In this document: one piece after another, positions 1 to 8,220 of the stretch
Layout of the letters: the number at the start of each line of letters is the position of its first letter
How positions within the stretch are numbered: position 1 is the first letter of the stretch
Assembly: GCA_024398125.1 (NCBI GenBank)
Contig: JAKSJO010000004.1
Coordinates: 33,340-97,339 of the forward strand
Length of the DNA stretch: 64,000 bases
Source of the DNA: Bacteroidales bacterium
GTDB taxonomy: Bacteria; Bacteroidota; Bacteroidia; Bacteroidales; UBA932
Direction of reading: 5' to 3'
Notes under the pieces: generated by a model
The model's input: the letters and a program-made list of their open reading frames with translations, nothing else
Told to the model about the DNA's origin: nothing
Database searches by the model: none
Program-made: the position numbers and the translations under genes

Positions 1-1212
1 GACCTCGAGAACAAGTGCGTATGGTTCAAGGGCGCCGAGGACAAGAAGTACTATGAGGGAGACAGCTTCTCGCTCAACGGTGCAAAGGGTGCCGTATACG
101 CTGAGGCTATCGAGACCATGGATGCATCCGATAACCCACGTTTCGTGAAGTTCATGTCGATTGCTGACAAGTTCCGCACCATGGGTGTCCGCACCAACGC
201 TGATACTCCAGAGGATGCTGCCCGCGCACTTTCATTCGGCGCAGAGGGTATCGGCCTCTTCCGTATCGAGCACATGTTCTATGGAAAGAACTCAGAGACT
301 CCGCTCAGCAAGCTTCGCAAGATGATTCTCTCCAAGACTGATGAGGAGCGCCGTGCTGCCCTCGCAGAGCTTGAGCCATTCATGAAGGCTGCTGTAAAGG
401 GTACCATGAAGGTTATGGACGGCAAGTCAGTTACCTTCCGTCTCCTCGACCCACCTCTCCATGAGTTCGTTCCTCAGACCGAGGACAAGAAGGCTGAGCT
501 TGCAAACGAGCTCCATATCGATGCAATCGATGTAGAGAAGCGTGGTGAGGCTCTCCATGAGGTAAACCCTATGATGGGTCACCGTGGAGTACGTCTCCAT
601 ATCACCTATCCTATGATTTCCGAGACCCAGTTCCGCGCAATCTTCACTGCTGCGGCTGAGCTCAAGAAGGAGGGATTCAACCCTATGCCTGAGATCATGG
701 TTCCTGTGACCGTTTCAGAGCGTGAGATCCGCTTCCAGAAGGCTATCTGCGAGAAGATCAAGGTTGAGGTTGAGGCTAAGTATGCAATCCTTCTCGACTA
801 TAAGTTCGGTACCATGATCGAGATCCCACGCGCAGCTCTTACCGCTGACCGCATGGCTCGTACCGCAGAGTTCTTCTCATTCGGTACCAACGACCTTACC
901 CAGATGACCTTCGGCTTCTCTCGTGACGACGTAGGTACCTTCATGGGTGACTACCTCGGAAACAAGATCATCGACGCTGACCCATTCAAGACCATCGATA
1001 CCAAGGCTGTAGGTAAGCTCGTTGAGATCGGTATCCAGGGTGGCCGCTCCCAGAGAGCACACCTCAAGTGCGGTATCTGTGGTGAGCACGGTGGCGATCC
1101 AGAGTCAATCAAGTTCTTCAACAAGATCGGTGTTGACTATGTTTCATGCTCTCCATTCCGTGTTCCAATCGCACGTCTTGCAGCAGCACAGGCAGCAATC
1201 AGCCAGAAGTAA
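1..1212 (+). CDS. ppdK: Pyruvate, phosphate dikinase (C-terminal part, 5' truncated)
   Basis: The frame is open from the first base, so the gene starts upstream of the window; 403 C-terminal residues are visible. PPDK interconverts pyruvate, ATP and phosphate with PEP, AMP and pyrophosphate in the cytoplasm. The visible part is the PEP/pyruvate-binding TIM barrel. It carries the conserved stretches RLLDPPLHEF, NPMMGHRGVR, GTMIEIPRAALTAD, FFSFGTNDLTQ and, near the end, CGICGEHGGDP, which holds the catalytic cysteine of the family. The phosphohistidine and ATP-grasp domains must lie upstream. The stop is followed by a clear terminator, so the gene ends its transcription unit. Codon use is strongly biased (CTC, CGT, ACC, ATC, GAG), as expected for a highly expressed central-metabolism gene. 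Confidence 0.97.
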   Translation, partial: DLENKCVWFKGAEDKKYYEGDSFSLNGAKGAVYAEAIETMDASDNPRFVKFMSIADKFRTMGVRTNADTPEDAARALSFGAEGIGLFRIEHMFYGKNSETPLSKLRKMILSKTDEERRAALAELEPFMKAAVKGTMKVMDGKSVTFRLLDPPLHEFVPQTEDKKAELANELHIDAIDVEKRGEALHEVNPMMGHRGVRLHITYPMISETQFRAIFTAAAELKKEGFNPMPEIMVPVTVSEREIRFQKAICEKIKVEVEAKYAILLDYKFGTMIEIPRAALTADRMARTAEFFSFGTNDLTQMTFGFSRDDVGTFMGDYLGNKIIDADPFKTIDTKAVGKLVEIGIQGGRSQRAHLKCGICGEHGGDPESIKFFNKIGVDYVSCSPFRVPIARLAAAQAAISQK

Positions 1213-1234
1213 TTTCTAAAAATACCATAAGAAG

Positions 1235-1268
1235 GAAGGATGTCCGCTTGGGGCGTCCTTCTTTTTTT
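1235..1268 (+). terminator. Rho-independent terminator after ppdK
   Basis: GAAGGA (1235-1240) pairs with TCCTTC (1256-1261), with further partial pairing inside, and a run of seven T follows directly. Confidence 0.8.
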
Positions 1269-1279
1269 GTTTATTTTGT

Positions 1280-1287
1280 TATATTTG
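1280..1287 (+). promoter_or_regulatory. Bacteroidetes -7 element (TATATTTG) for the S46 peptidase gene
   Basis: The sequence matches TAnnTTTG exactly. No TTTG lies at the usual 19-20 base spacing, so the -33 box is weak. A start near 1293 excludes the upstream GTG at 1292 and supports the ATG at 1334. Confidence 0.5.
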
Positions 1288-1333
1288 CTGATTGGTGGAT
1301 AAATATGCTGAAGCAACCACTATCTTGTTTGAT

Positions 1334-3367
1334 ATGAAGAAAACCATCGCAATACTGGCATCGTTCCTGATTTCTGTTTCTGCGTTTGCAGATGAGGGAA
1401 TGTGGCTGCCGTCACTGATTTCACAGCGTATCGCTGACATGCAGGCAAAGGGATTCAAGCTCGGAGCCGAGGACATCTACAGCATCAACCAGGCATCATT
1501 GAAGGATGCCGTGGTACTGTTCGGAGGTGGCTGTACCGGAGAGCTCGTCTCTGCCGAAGGCCTCCTGTTCACAAACCACCACTGTGGCTACAGCTCGATC
1601 CAGAAGCTCAGCAGTGTAGAGCATGACTATCTCCGTGACGGTTTCTGGGCTATGAACCGTAGCCAGGAACTCCATGCCGAGGGATTGAATGTACGCTTCC
1701 TAGAACGTATGGAGGATGTGACCGGCAAGATACTTGACGGATATGTACCGGGCATGACGGAAAGCGAGAGAACTGAGCTTGTTGCAAGGAACTCCGAGGC
1801 TGTCCGCAAGGCCGCTGTCGCCGATGGCAAGGGCCTGCGCGCTTCTGTCGAGGCTCTGTACTATGGAAATCAGTATTTCCTGTTCGTGTATCGTCAGTAT
1901 GACGATGTCCGTCTTGTGGGCGCTCCGCCTTCATCGATAGGAAAGTTTGGCGGCGATACCGACAACTGGATGTGGCCACGTCATACCGGAGATTTCTCTA
2001 TCTTCCGTATCTATGCCGGCAAGGATAACATGCCTGCCGAGTATAGTGAGGACAATGTGCCGTATTGCCCCAAGAAGTATTTCAAGGTATCACTCGGTGG
2101 CGTCAAGGAAGGCGATTTCACCTTCATCTATGGCTTCCCTGGAAGCACACGCGAATACATCATGTCCGAAGGAGTCCGCTATATCTCCGAGATTTCCGAT
2201 CCCGCAAAGATCGATTTGAGGACCAAGCGTCTGGATATCCTGAAACGCTATATGGACAGCAGCCAGAAGATCCGTATCCAGTATTCATCCAAGTATGCCA
2301 GCATCTCGAATGCCTGGAAGAAGTGGCAGGGAGAGGCGAAGGGTATAGACAAGATGAACACCGTGGCTGAGAAGCAGGCCTTCGAGAAGCGATTTATCCA
2401 GTGGGCCAAGGGTGGTCAGTATGAGGGTCTCGTCGAGCGTATCGGCGGACTTTATGAGCGTCTGGTCCCTTATGATTTCGCGCGGGAGTATTACACAGAG
2501 ACCGTACGGGCAGTAGAGCTGCTCAGCTTCGCTTCGGCATGGCCAAGGACAAGTGCTGATGCTTTCTTCAAGGATTATCACATGGCGGCCGACAAGGAGT
2601 GCTTCGTGGCCCTCCTCAATGCCTTCAAGGATAACGTTCCGGATCAGTTCCAGCCTGAGTATTTCAAGAATGGTCTTGCTTCGCGTGGAAGCGTTGAGGC
2701 TTGGGCAGATGAGATTTACGGCAAGTCTGTGTTCGCTGATGAAAAGGCTGTGGCTTCTCTTTCCGAGAATGCGGATCTGGAGTCGGATCCTGCCAGGGAA
2801 TTTGCGAAGGAGTTTGCAAAGTGGTATTCCGAGAAGATCGTCCCTGTCGTTTCAGTGATCAATTCCGAGCTTGACCTGGCTTATCGTGACTATATGCGCG
2901 GCCAGATGGAGTTCCAGAAGGACAAGACCTTCTATCCGGATGCGAACCTCACTTTGAGAGTCGCATACGGACATATCGCCGGCTATTCTCCTTCCGATGG
3001 AGTCTATTATCATCCGTCATCTACCGTGAAGGGAATCATGGAGAAGGATGATCCGAACATTTTTGACTATAACATCCCGCAGCGTCTCCGTGATATCTAC
3101 GCGGAGGGTGGACATGAGGATCAGCCTGTGTGCTTCATTGCAACCAACCACACATCCGGCGGCAATTCCGGCAGCCCTGTGATCAATGAGAATGGAGATC
3201 TCATCGGCCTGAATTTTGACCGTGTATGGGAGGGAACGATGAGCGATATCGTATTCGATCCTGATTTCTGCAGGAATATCTGTCTCGATGTACGTTATCT
3301 TGTATTTGTAGTCCGTGAGATCGGTGGCGCCGGCCACATTCTCGATGAAGTTGAATTCACCAATTAA
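1334..3367 (+). CDS. S46 family dipeptidyl-peptidase, DPP11-type (Asp/Glu-specific)
   Basis: This periplasmic serine exopeptidase would release dipeptides from peptide N termini, feeding amino-acid fermentation. The 677-residue product has a signal peptide (about 1-19, cut before DEGMW). It has the catalytic His in FTNHHCG (about 81-84), the conserved GGDTDNWMWPRHTGDF block, and the nucleophile Ser in GGNSGSP near the C terminus. After the Ser it reads NFDRVWEG. In this family an Arg here marks DPP11 (acidic P1), whereas DPP7 has Gly, so I infer acidic specificity. The ATG at 1334 is preferred over the GTG at 1292, because only the former gives a clean signal peptide and lies downstream of the promoter. 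A small lipoprotein gene follows 8 bases later. Confidence 0.93.
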   Translation: MKKTIAILASFLISVSAFADEGMWLPSLISQRIADMQAKGFKLGAEDIYSINQASLKDAVVLFGGGCTGELVSAEGLLFTNHHCGYSSIQKLSSVEHDYLRDGFWAMNRSQELHAEGLNVRFLERMEDVTGKILDGYVPGMTESERTELVARNSEAVRKAAVADGKGLRASVEALYYGNQYFLFVYRQYDDVRLVGAPPSSIGKFGGDTDNWMWPRHTGDFSIFRIYAGKDNMPAEYSEDNVPYCPKKYFKVSLGGVKEGDFTFIYGFPGSTREYIMSEGVRYISEISDPAKIDLRTKRLDILKRYMDSSQKIRIQYSSKYASISNAWKKWQGEAKGIDKMNTVAEKQAFEKRFIQWAKGGQYEGLVERIGGLYERLVPYDFAREYYTETVRAVELLSFASAWPRTSADAFFKDYHMAADKECFVALLNAFKDNVPDQFQPEYFKNGLASRGSVEAWADEIYGKSVFADEKAVASLSENADLESDPAREFAKEFAKWYSEKIVPVVSVINSELDLAYRDYMRGQMEFQKDKTFYPDANLTLRVAYGHIAGYSPSDGVYYHPSSTVKGIMEKDDPNIFDYNIPQRLRDIYAEGGHEDQPVCFIATNHTSGGNSGSPVINENGDLIGLNFDRVWEGTMSDIVFDPDFCRNICLDVRYLVFVVREIGGAGHILDEVEFTN

Positions 3368-3375
3368 TAAATACC

Positions 3376-3942
3376 ATGAAGAAGATCATTTCAATTGCAA
3401 TATCAATCGCATCCGTGGCTCTCGTTCAGTCCTGCGCTACCATGAGTCAATCGGGTTCTACTCCGCAGAGCCAGAGTGATCTCGGTTTCGAGAACTTCAA
3501 CCCTGACAAGCAGACATATTCAGTTTCCGAGATCAAGCCGGACCAGACGGTTTCCAGCTATACCGACATCTGGGATTATATCCGTGGAAAGGTGCCAGGA
3601 GTACAGGTCGGCCCATCAAGCCCAGGATCGGTACCGAACATCGTCATCAGAGGCGTCGGAACCAACAGCGGCAACAGCCAGCCTCTTTTCATCGTGGATG
3701 GAATGGAGACCGAAAATGTGAATGCGCTCAATCCTAACGACATCGCTTCTGTCGAGGTCCTCAAGGATGCTTCATCATCGATTTATGGCGTACGTGGCGG
3801 CAATGGTGTGATACTGTTCAGAACCAAGACCGCTGAAGCTGCCGCACGTCAGGCTGCCGAGCAGGCCATGGCCGAGAGAGAGGCGGCTAAGGAGGCACGC
3901 AAGGAGGCCAAGGCTGCAAAGGCTGCCAAGAAAAGCAAGTAA
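3376..3942 (+). CDS. Stand-alone SusC-type TonB-receptor plug domain lipoprotein
   Basis: The product has 188 residues. A lipoprotein signal ends in VQSC (Cys20). Residues about 55-150 match the plug of SusC-like receptors: DIWDYIRGKVPGVQV, IVIRGVGTNSG, PLFIVDGMETENVNALNP, SVEVLKDASSSIYG and GGNGVILFRTK. No beta-barrel follows. The protein instead ends in a 36-residue Ala/Lys/Glu-rich segment (153-188) that should be one long charged helix, like TolA linkers. No acidic surface-export signal follows the lipid Cys, so a periplasm-facing anchor is more likely than surface exposure (inference). Its stop overlaps the next start (TAATG). The function is unknown. It is not a truncated SusC pseudogene, because it has its own lipobox and the frame is clean. 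Confidence 0.85.
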   Translation: MKKIISIAISIASVALVQSCATMSQSGSTPQSQSDLGFENFNPDKQTYSVSEIKPDQTVSSYTDIWDYIRGKVPGVQVGPSSPGSVPNIVIRGVGTNSGNSQPLFIVDGMETENVNALNPNDIASVEVLKDASSSIYGVRGGNGVILFRTKTAEAAARQAAEQAMAEREAAKEARKEAKAAKAAKKSK

Positions 3943-6143
3943 TGAAAGGTAAGACGCTGATTGCATACATACTGATCGCGGTATTGCTTATCGCGGGCAT
4001 CATCTTTGGCGTTGCTGAACTGTTCTCCGATGGAAAGAAGGGAGATGACGGCTCAGTCAAGGATGTCCAGACCCTTATCAGCCGCAATCCCGTCCTTCGG
4101 GCCGTTCCTTCCGACGCTGTAGCCGTACTGAGCTTCGAGAGTTTCGGAGTGGAAATGAATGTGCTTGGAGACAGGACCAAGGTGTTCGGCGCTCTGGTTG
4201 GTGCAGTCGATGGAAACAAGACGGCGGCGTTCATCGAGTCATGCTCTGCCTTGGCCGAGTCCGATCCGAAACTGAAGTCGGCCCGTGCGCTGGTTTCGCT
4301 GCATTACAGCGGCGGACTGGTGCCTGTGTTCTCGATTGAGTCGGCACGCTGCGACACTACGATTCTTGCGTCGCTCGCGGGAGTCGCCCAAGAGGCGGGA
4401 ATGAGCTGCCGCAAGGCAGAGGGTTTCATGGTCATGTCCATTTCGGACGCCCTTGCCCTGTCTGCGGAAAGACATCTCAAGACCGGTGTATCCATCGCAT
4501 CCAACGAGGATTTTGCCTCATGTATGTTCCAGTCTTCGTCCAGGAATACCGTTGTATTTTCGAATGAATCGGCCGGCAAGCTGCTTCCGGCGTATCTGGA
4601 CCGTTCGCTCACCAGGTATTCTTCATTCCTCAAGTCATATTCATCATGGACCCTGATGTCTATTGATGAGCTCAAGGATGACAGGCTCAGGATGGGCATT
4701 CAGCCGTCCAATCCTTCTGCCACCCGTTTTTACTCCCAGGTCTTCAAGGGGGTGAAGCCAGGCAGCATGCAGTTTGCCAAGGTCATCCCTTCTTCTACCG
4801 TATGGGCTCTTTCTCTGTCCCTCCAGGACCGTGAGCGCCTTGCGGAGAACCACCTGTCTTTCCTGGATGCCCAGTCGCGACTTGCAGTTGCAACAAGGGA
4901 GAGCCAGTCTCTTACCAAGGCAGCCGGCATCAGTCCCGAGGACTGGACGAAAGTCATCGGCGCAATGGAGATAGTACGTCTGGCCTGGCGTCCTGATCCA
5001 GAGGCGGATCCCGTCACCGCTGTGATGGTGCGTGTAGGAAACGGCAAGTCATCCCATCTCCCTTCTTCCGAGGATGGAATCGTGGAGTTCTCGTATGCGG
5101 GTTTCATATCCAACCTGTACGGCAGCATCTTCCACATGGATGATGAGTCATCGTGCTTCAATAATGATGGGTGGCTGGCTTATGGCAGTCGTGCGGCGCT
5201 GGAGAACCTCCTTGAGCGTATCCTTGGTGGAGACAGCCTTGGAGCGCTTCTCAGCGATGCATCTGCTTCATCCATCCTTCCGGGACATGCTGTGTTCACT
5301 GCATATTTCAGTCCTTCCATGTGCAAGATGGACGCGACTTTCGCTACTGGAATGAAGAAGGCCGTCGATGCTACCTTTGATGGCGCAGCCTTCGAACCTT
5401 GTGTGCTTACACTCGATGCTTCAGGCATGAATCTGGAGGTCCGCAGGTCTGCCGCTTTCGAGAACATGAAGACCCCGGCTCTCGTATCGGACGCACAGCT
5501 GCTCGTTCCTTCAGGCCCGTTCGAGGTAGCGACTCCTGATGGAGGTAAGAATCTTCTTCAGCAGCAGTCAAACAATTACATCAGCCTCAAGGAGGCAAGC
5601 GGCAAGGGTATCTGGAGCATTCCTTTCAGCGCCCCGATCTGCGGAGCGGTCGAGAGCATCGACTATTATGGCAACGGCAAGATCCAGTATGTTTTCTGTG
5701 CCGGAGACAGCTTCTATCTGCTCGACCGTCTTGGCCGATTCGTCAATGGTTTCCCTGCTTCGACTGGCAAGGACATCCTTCTTGGACCGAAGGTCTATGA
5801 CTTTACAGGAGCCCGCGGCTACAGGGCGATGGTGCTCCACAAGGATAACACGATAGCTTTATATAACCTGCATGGCCAGCTTGCGGAAGGCTGGAGCAAC
5901 ATTGTCTGCGAGGACAGTGTAATCTCTCTTCCGGAGCTTCTGGAAGTGTCAGGAAAGAAATACTGGATTGTGCGTACTGCGCGTGAGGCTCTTCTCTTCG
6001 GATTCAACGGAGGCGAGGCTGTCAAGCGCGAGACAGGCCCGAAATCCGTCCGCCGCGACAGCGAGTTCGAGATAGTGGACAAGGGACTTAGGGTTACGTG
6101 CAACGACGGAAAGCAAAGAATCATAAAACTGAGCGACAAATAG
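3942..6143 (+). CDS. Membrane-anchored protein of unknown function with a propeller-like C-terminal region
   Basis: The product has 733 residues. An N-terminal membrane segment (about 5-27) is followed by a large, probably periplasmic region. Residues about 40-540 match no family I recognise. The last ~180 residues contain short repeats of the type LLDRLGRFVNGFP, LYNLHGQLAEGW and LLFGFNGGE, reminiscent of PQQ/WD beta-propeller blades. That resemblance is weak and only by eye. The gene overlaps the plug lipoprotein by one base and sits 8 bases before an acyl-CoA ligase, so the three are probably co-transcribed. A role in the cell envelope is only an inference from the anchor and the neighbours. 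Confidence 0.8.
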   Translation: MKGKTLIAYILIAVLLIAGIIFGVAELFSDGKKGDDGSVKDVQTLISRNPVLRAVPSDAVAVLSFESFGVEMNVLGDRTKVFGALVGAVDGNKTAAFIESCSALAESDPKLKSARALVSLHYSGGLVPVFSIESARCDTTILASLAGVAQEAGMSCRKAEGFMVMSISDALALSAERHLKTGVSIASNEDFASCMFQSSSRNTVVFSNESAGKLLPAYLDRSLTRYSSFLKSYSSWTLMSIDELKDDRLRMGIQPSNPSATRFYSQVFKGVKPGSMQFAKVIPSSTVWALSLSLQDRERLAENHLSFLDAQSRLAVATRESQSLTKAAGISPEDWTKVIGAMEIVRLAWRPDPEADPVTAVMVRVGNGKSSHLPSSEDGIVEFSYAGFISNLYGSIFHMDDESSCFNNDGWLAYGSRAALENLLERILGGDSLGALLSDASASSILPGHAVFTAYFSPSMCKMDATFATGMKKAVDATFDGAAFEPCVLTLDASGMNLEVRRSAAFENMKTPALVSDAQLLVPSGPFEVATPDGGKNLLQQQSNNYISLKEASGKGIWSIPFSAPICGAVESIDYYGNGKIQYVFCAGDSFYLLDRLGRFVNGFPASTGKDILLGPKVYDFTGARGYRAMVLHKDNTIALYNLHGQLAEGWSNIVCEDSVISLPELLEVSGKKYWIVRTAREALLFGFNGGEAVKRETGPKSVRRDSEFEIVDKGLRVTCNDGKQRIIKLSDK

Positions 6144-6151
6144 TATTATTC

Positions 6152-7807
6152 ATGGAATTCAAATCGGTAAACAAGCTGCTCGAGAAGAGCTTCAAGGACA
6201 ACTGGGAGCGTCCCGCTCTCTCCAACTACCAGGGTGCGACCCTTTCATACGCAGACGTGGCAACCCGCATCCGTCAGCTTCACATGATGTTTGAGAAGTG
6301 TGGACTCCAGAAGGGTGACAAGGTCGCTCTCTGCGCCCGTAACCAGGCGCACTGGGGGGTCTGCTTCATGGCAGCCACCACTTACGGAGCCGTTCCCGTT
6401 CCGCTTCTTCACGAGTTCAAGCCAGGAAACATACATTATCTTGTGAACCACTCGGAGGCAAAGGTCTTCTTTGTCGATGAATCAATCTGGGAGGGCCTCT
6501 CGGAGACCGAGATGCCTGGTCTTTCAGTTGTAGTCCAGATGAATACCATGAAGTTCATCTACTCGCGCAACGAGGAGATGTCTGATTATCGTGAGAGTCT
6601 CATGGACGATTTCGCGAAGCTCTATCCAAACGGCTTCACCAAGGACGATATCGACTACTATGAGGATACTGCCGAGGAGCTCGCGCTCATAAACTATACC
6701 TCAGGTACTTCCGGCTTCAGCAAGGGTGTAATGCTCCCTTATCGCGCTTTGTACTGCAATATCTACAATGCACGTGTGAACTGCGAGCCGCAGATGACCT
6801 GCGAGTCGGAGGTTGTTTCCATGCTTCCTTGTGCCCACATGTACGGCATGATGTTCGAATTCCTGTTCGAGATGACCATCGGTGCCCATGTGCACTTCCT
6901 TTCCAAGGTGCCTAGCCCTAAGATCATCATGAAGGCTCTCGGTGAGATCAAGCCGGACATCGTGATCGCCGTACCTCTCGTCATCGAGAAGATCTACAAG
7001 TCACAGCTCAAGCCTGTTCTCGACAAGAACTCCACCTTCCTCAAGATTCCTATCCTCAATGTCATCATCGAGAAGAAGATCCGCAATACTCTCATCGAGT
7101 CGTTCGGAGGACGTTTCGAGGAAGTCATCCTTGGAGGTGCGGCATTCAACCCGGAGGTTGAGCGTTTCTTCCATAAGATTCATTTCCCATACACGGTAGG
7201 ATACGGCATGACCGAGTGCGCTCCGCTCCTTACTTATGCCAAGTGGTACAAGGCAAAGGTCGGCTCATGTGGAAAACCTATCGAAGGATGCGAGATAAAG
7301 ATCAACTCCGAGGATCCGAAGAACATTCCTGGAGAGCTTCTCGTAAAGGGTATGAATGTATTCCTTGGCTACTATAAGAACGATGAGGCGACAGCAGCAT
7401 CATTCACTGAGGATGGATGGTTCCGTACCGGCGACATGGGTGTCATTGACAACGAGGGCTTCGTGTTCCTCCGCGGACGTTCGAAGTGCATGATTCTCGG
7501 CCCTTCGGGACAGAACATCTATCCGGAGGAGATCGAGGCTGTGATCAACAACGTCTCATATGTCGTGGATTCACTCGCCATCGAGGATGAGGGCGGCATC
7601 ACTGCGCTCATCTACCCTGACTACCACCAGGCAGAACTCGACGGCATAAGCCGTGAGCAGCTCATGGAGCGAATCAATGCATCACTTCCTGAGATCAACA
7701 AGGAGATTCCTAACTATGCCCGCATACGCAAGATCGAATTCATGCCGGAGGACTTCGAGCGCACACCTAAGAAGAGCATCAAGAGATATCTCTACCAAAG
7801 AGCATAA
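6152..7807 (+). CDS. AMP-binding long-chain fatty-acid-CoA ligase family protein
   Basis: This is an adenylate-forming enzyme that would activate a carboxylic acid, probably a fatty acid, with ATP and load it on CoA. The 551 residues carry the P-loop-like YTSGTSGFSKGVM, the A5 motif GYGMTECAPL, GWFRTGDMGV, LRGRSKCMILGPSGQNIYPEE, and near the end RTPKKSIKRYL with the catalytic Lys of the C-terminal subdomain. The GRSK.MI..PSGQNI.PEEIE pattern is typical of FadD/AAS-like long-chain ligases in Bacteroidetes; the exact substrate cannot be read. The start at 6152 (MEFKSVNKLL) avoids overlap with the upstream gene; an in-frame start at 6098 is less likely. dCMP deaminase follows 2 bases after the stop. 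Confidence 0.92.
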   Translation: MEFKSVNKLLEKSFKDNWERPALSNYQGATLSYADVATRIRQLHMMFEKCGLQKGDKVALCARNQAHWGVCFMAATTYGAVPVPLLHEFKPGNIHYLVNHSEAKVFFVDESIWEGLSETEMPGLSVVVQMNTMKFIYSRNEEMSDYRESLMDDFAKLYPNGFTKDDIDYYEDTAEELALINYTSGTSGFSKGVMLPYRALYCNIYNARVNCEPQMTCESEVVSMLPCAHMYGMMFEFLFEMTIGAHVHFLSKVPSPKIIMKALGEIKPDIVIAVPLVIEKIYKSQLKPVLDKNSTFLKIPILNVIIEKKIRNTLIESFGGRFEEVILGGAAFNPEVERFFHKIHFPYTVGYGMTECAPLLTYAKWYKAKVGSCGKPIEGCEIKINSEDPKNIPGELLVKGMNVFLGYYKNDEATAASFTEDGWFRTGDMGVIDNEGFVFLRGRSKCMILGPSGQNIYPEEIEAVINNVSYVVDSLAIEDEGGITALIYPDYHQAELDGISREQLMERINASLPEINKEIPNYARIRKIEFMPEDFERTPKKSIKRYLYQRA

Positions 7808-7809
7808 TC

Positions 7810-8220
7810 ATGGAGAAATTCGATTCCAGATATATTGAAATGGCCGCTATCTGGGCCAAGAACTCATATTGCCGCCGTCGTCAGGTCGGAGCTCTTCTTG
7901 TCAAGGACAAGATGATCATCTCTGATGGCTACAACGGTACCCCTGCCGGTTTCGAGAACGTCTGTGAGGACGAGAACGGTGTGACCAAGCCATACGTGCT
8001 CCATGCAGAGGCAAATGCAATCTCAAAGATTGCGAAGTCCGGAAACAATTCGGACGGTGCGACCCTGTATGTCACTGCCTCGCCATGCATCGAGTGTTCG
8101 AAGCTGATCATCCAGGCCGGTATCAGGCGCGTGGTCTACCGCGATGAGTACAGGCTTACCGATGGTGTCGACCTTCTCCGAAAGGCTGGAATCGAAGTTG
8201 AAAAAATCGATGTTGAATGA
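7810..8220 (+). CDS. dCMP deaminase (zinc-dependent cytidine/deoxycytidylate deaminase family)
   Basis: The enzyme converts dCMP to dUMP, the substrate of thymidylate synthase. The 136-residue product has the zinc signature: HAEANA supplies the metal His and the proton-shuttle Glu, and PCIECSK supplies two metal Cys. The N-terminal region (RRRQVGALLVKD, GYNGTPAGFENV) matches dCMP deaminases such as ComEB rather than tRNA adenosine deaminase, which lacks the GYNGTPxG loop. The stop overlaps the next start by 4 bases (ATGA), so translation is probably coupled. Confidence 0.93.
   Translation: MEKFDSRYIEMAAIWAKNSYCRRRQVGALLVKDKMIISDGYNGTPAGFENVCEDENGVTKPYVLHAEANAISKIAKSGNNSDGATLYVTASPCIECSKLIIQAGIRRVVYRDEYRLTDGVDLLRKAGIEVEKIDVE

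Noticed and set aside
1292-1333. GTG start extending the S46 peptidase by 14 residues
   Set aside because: It coincides with the predicted transcription start and would place a polar stretch before the signal peptide.
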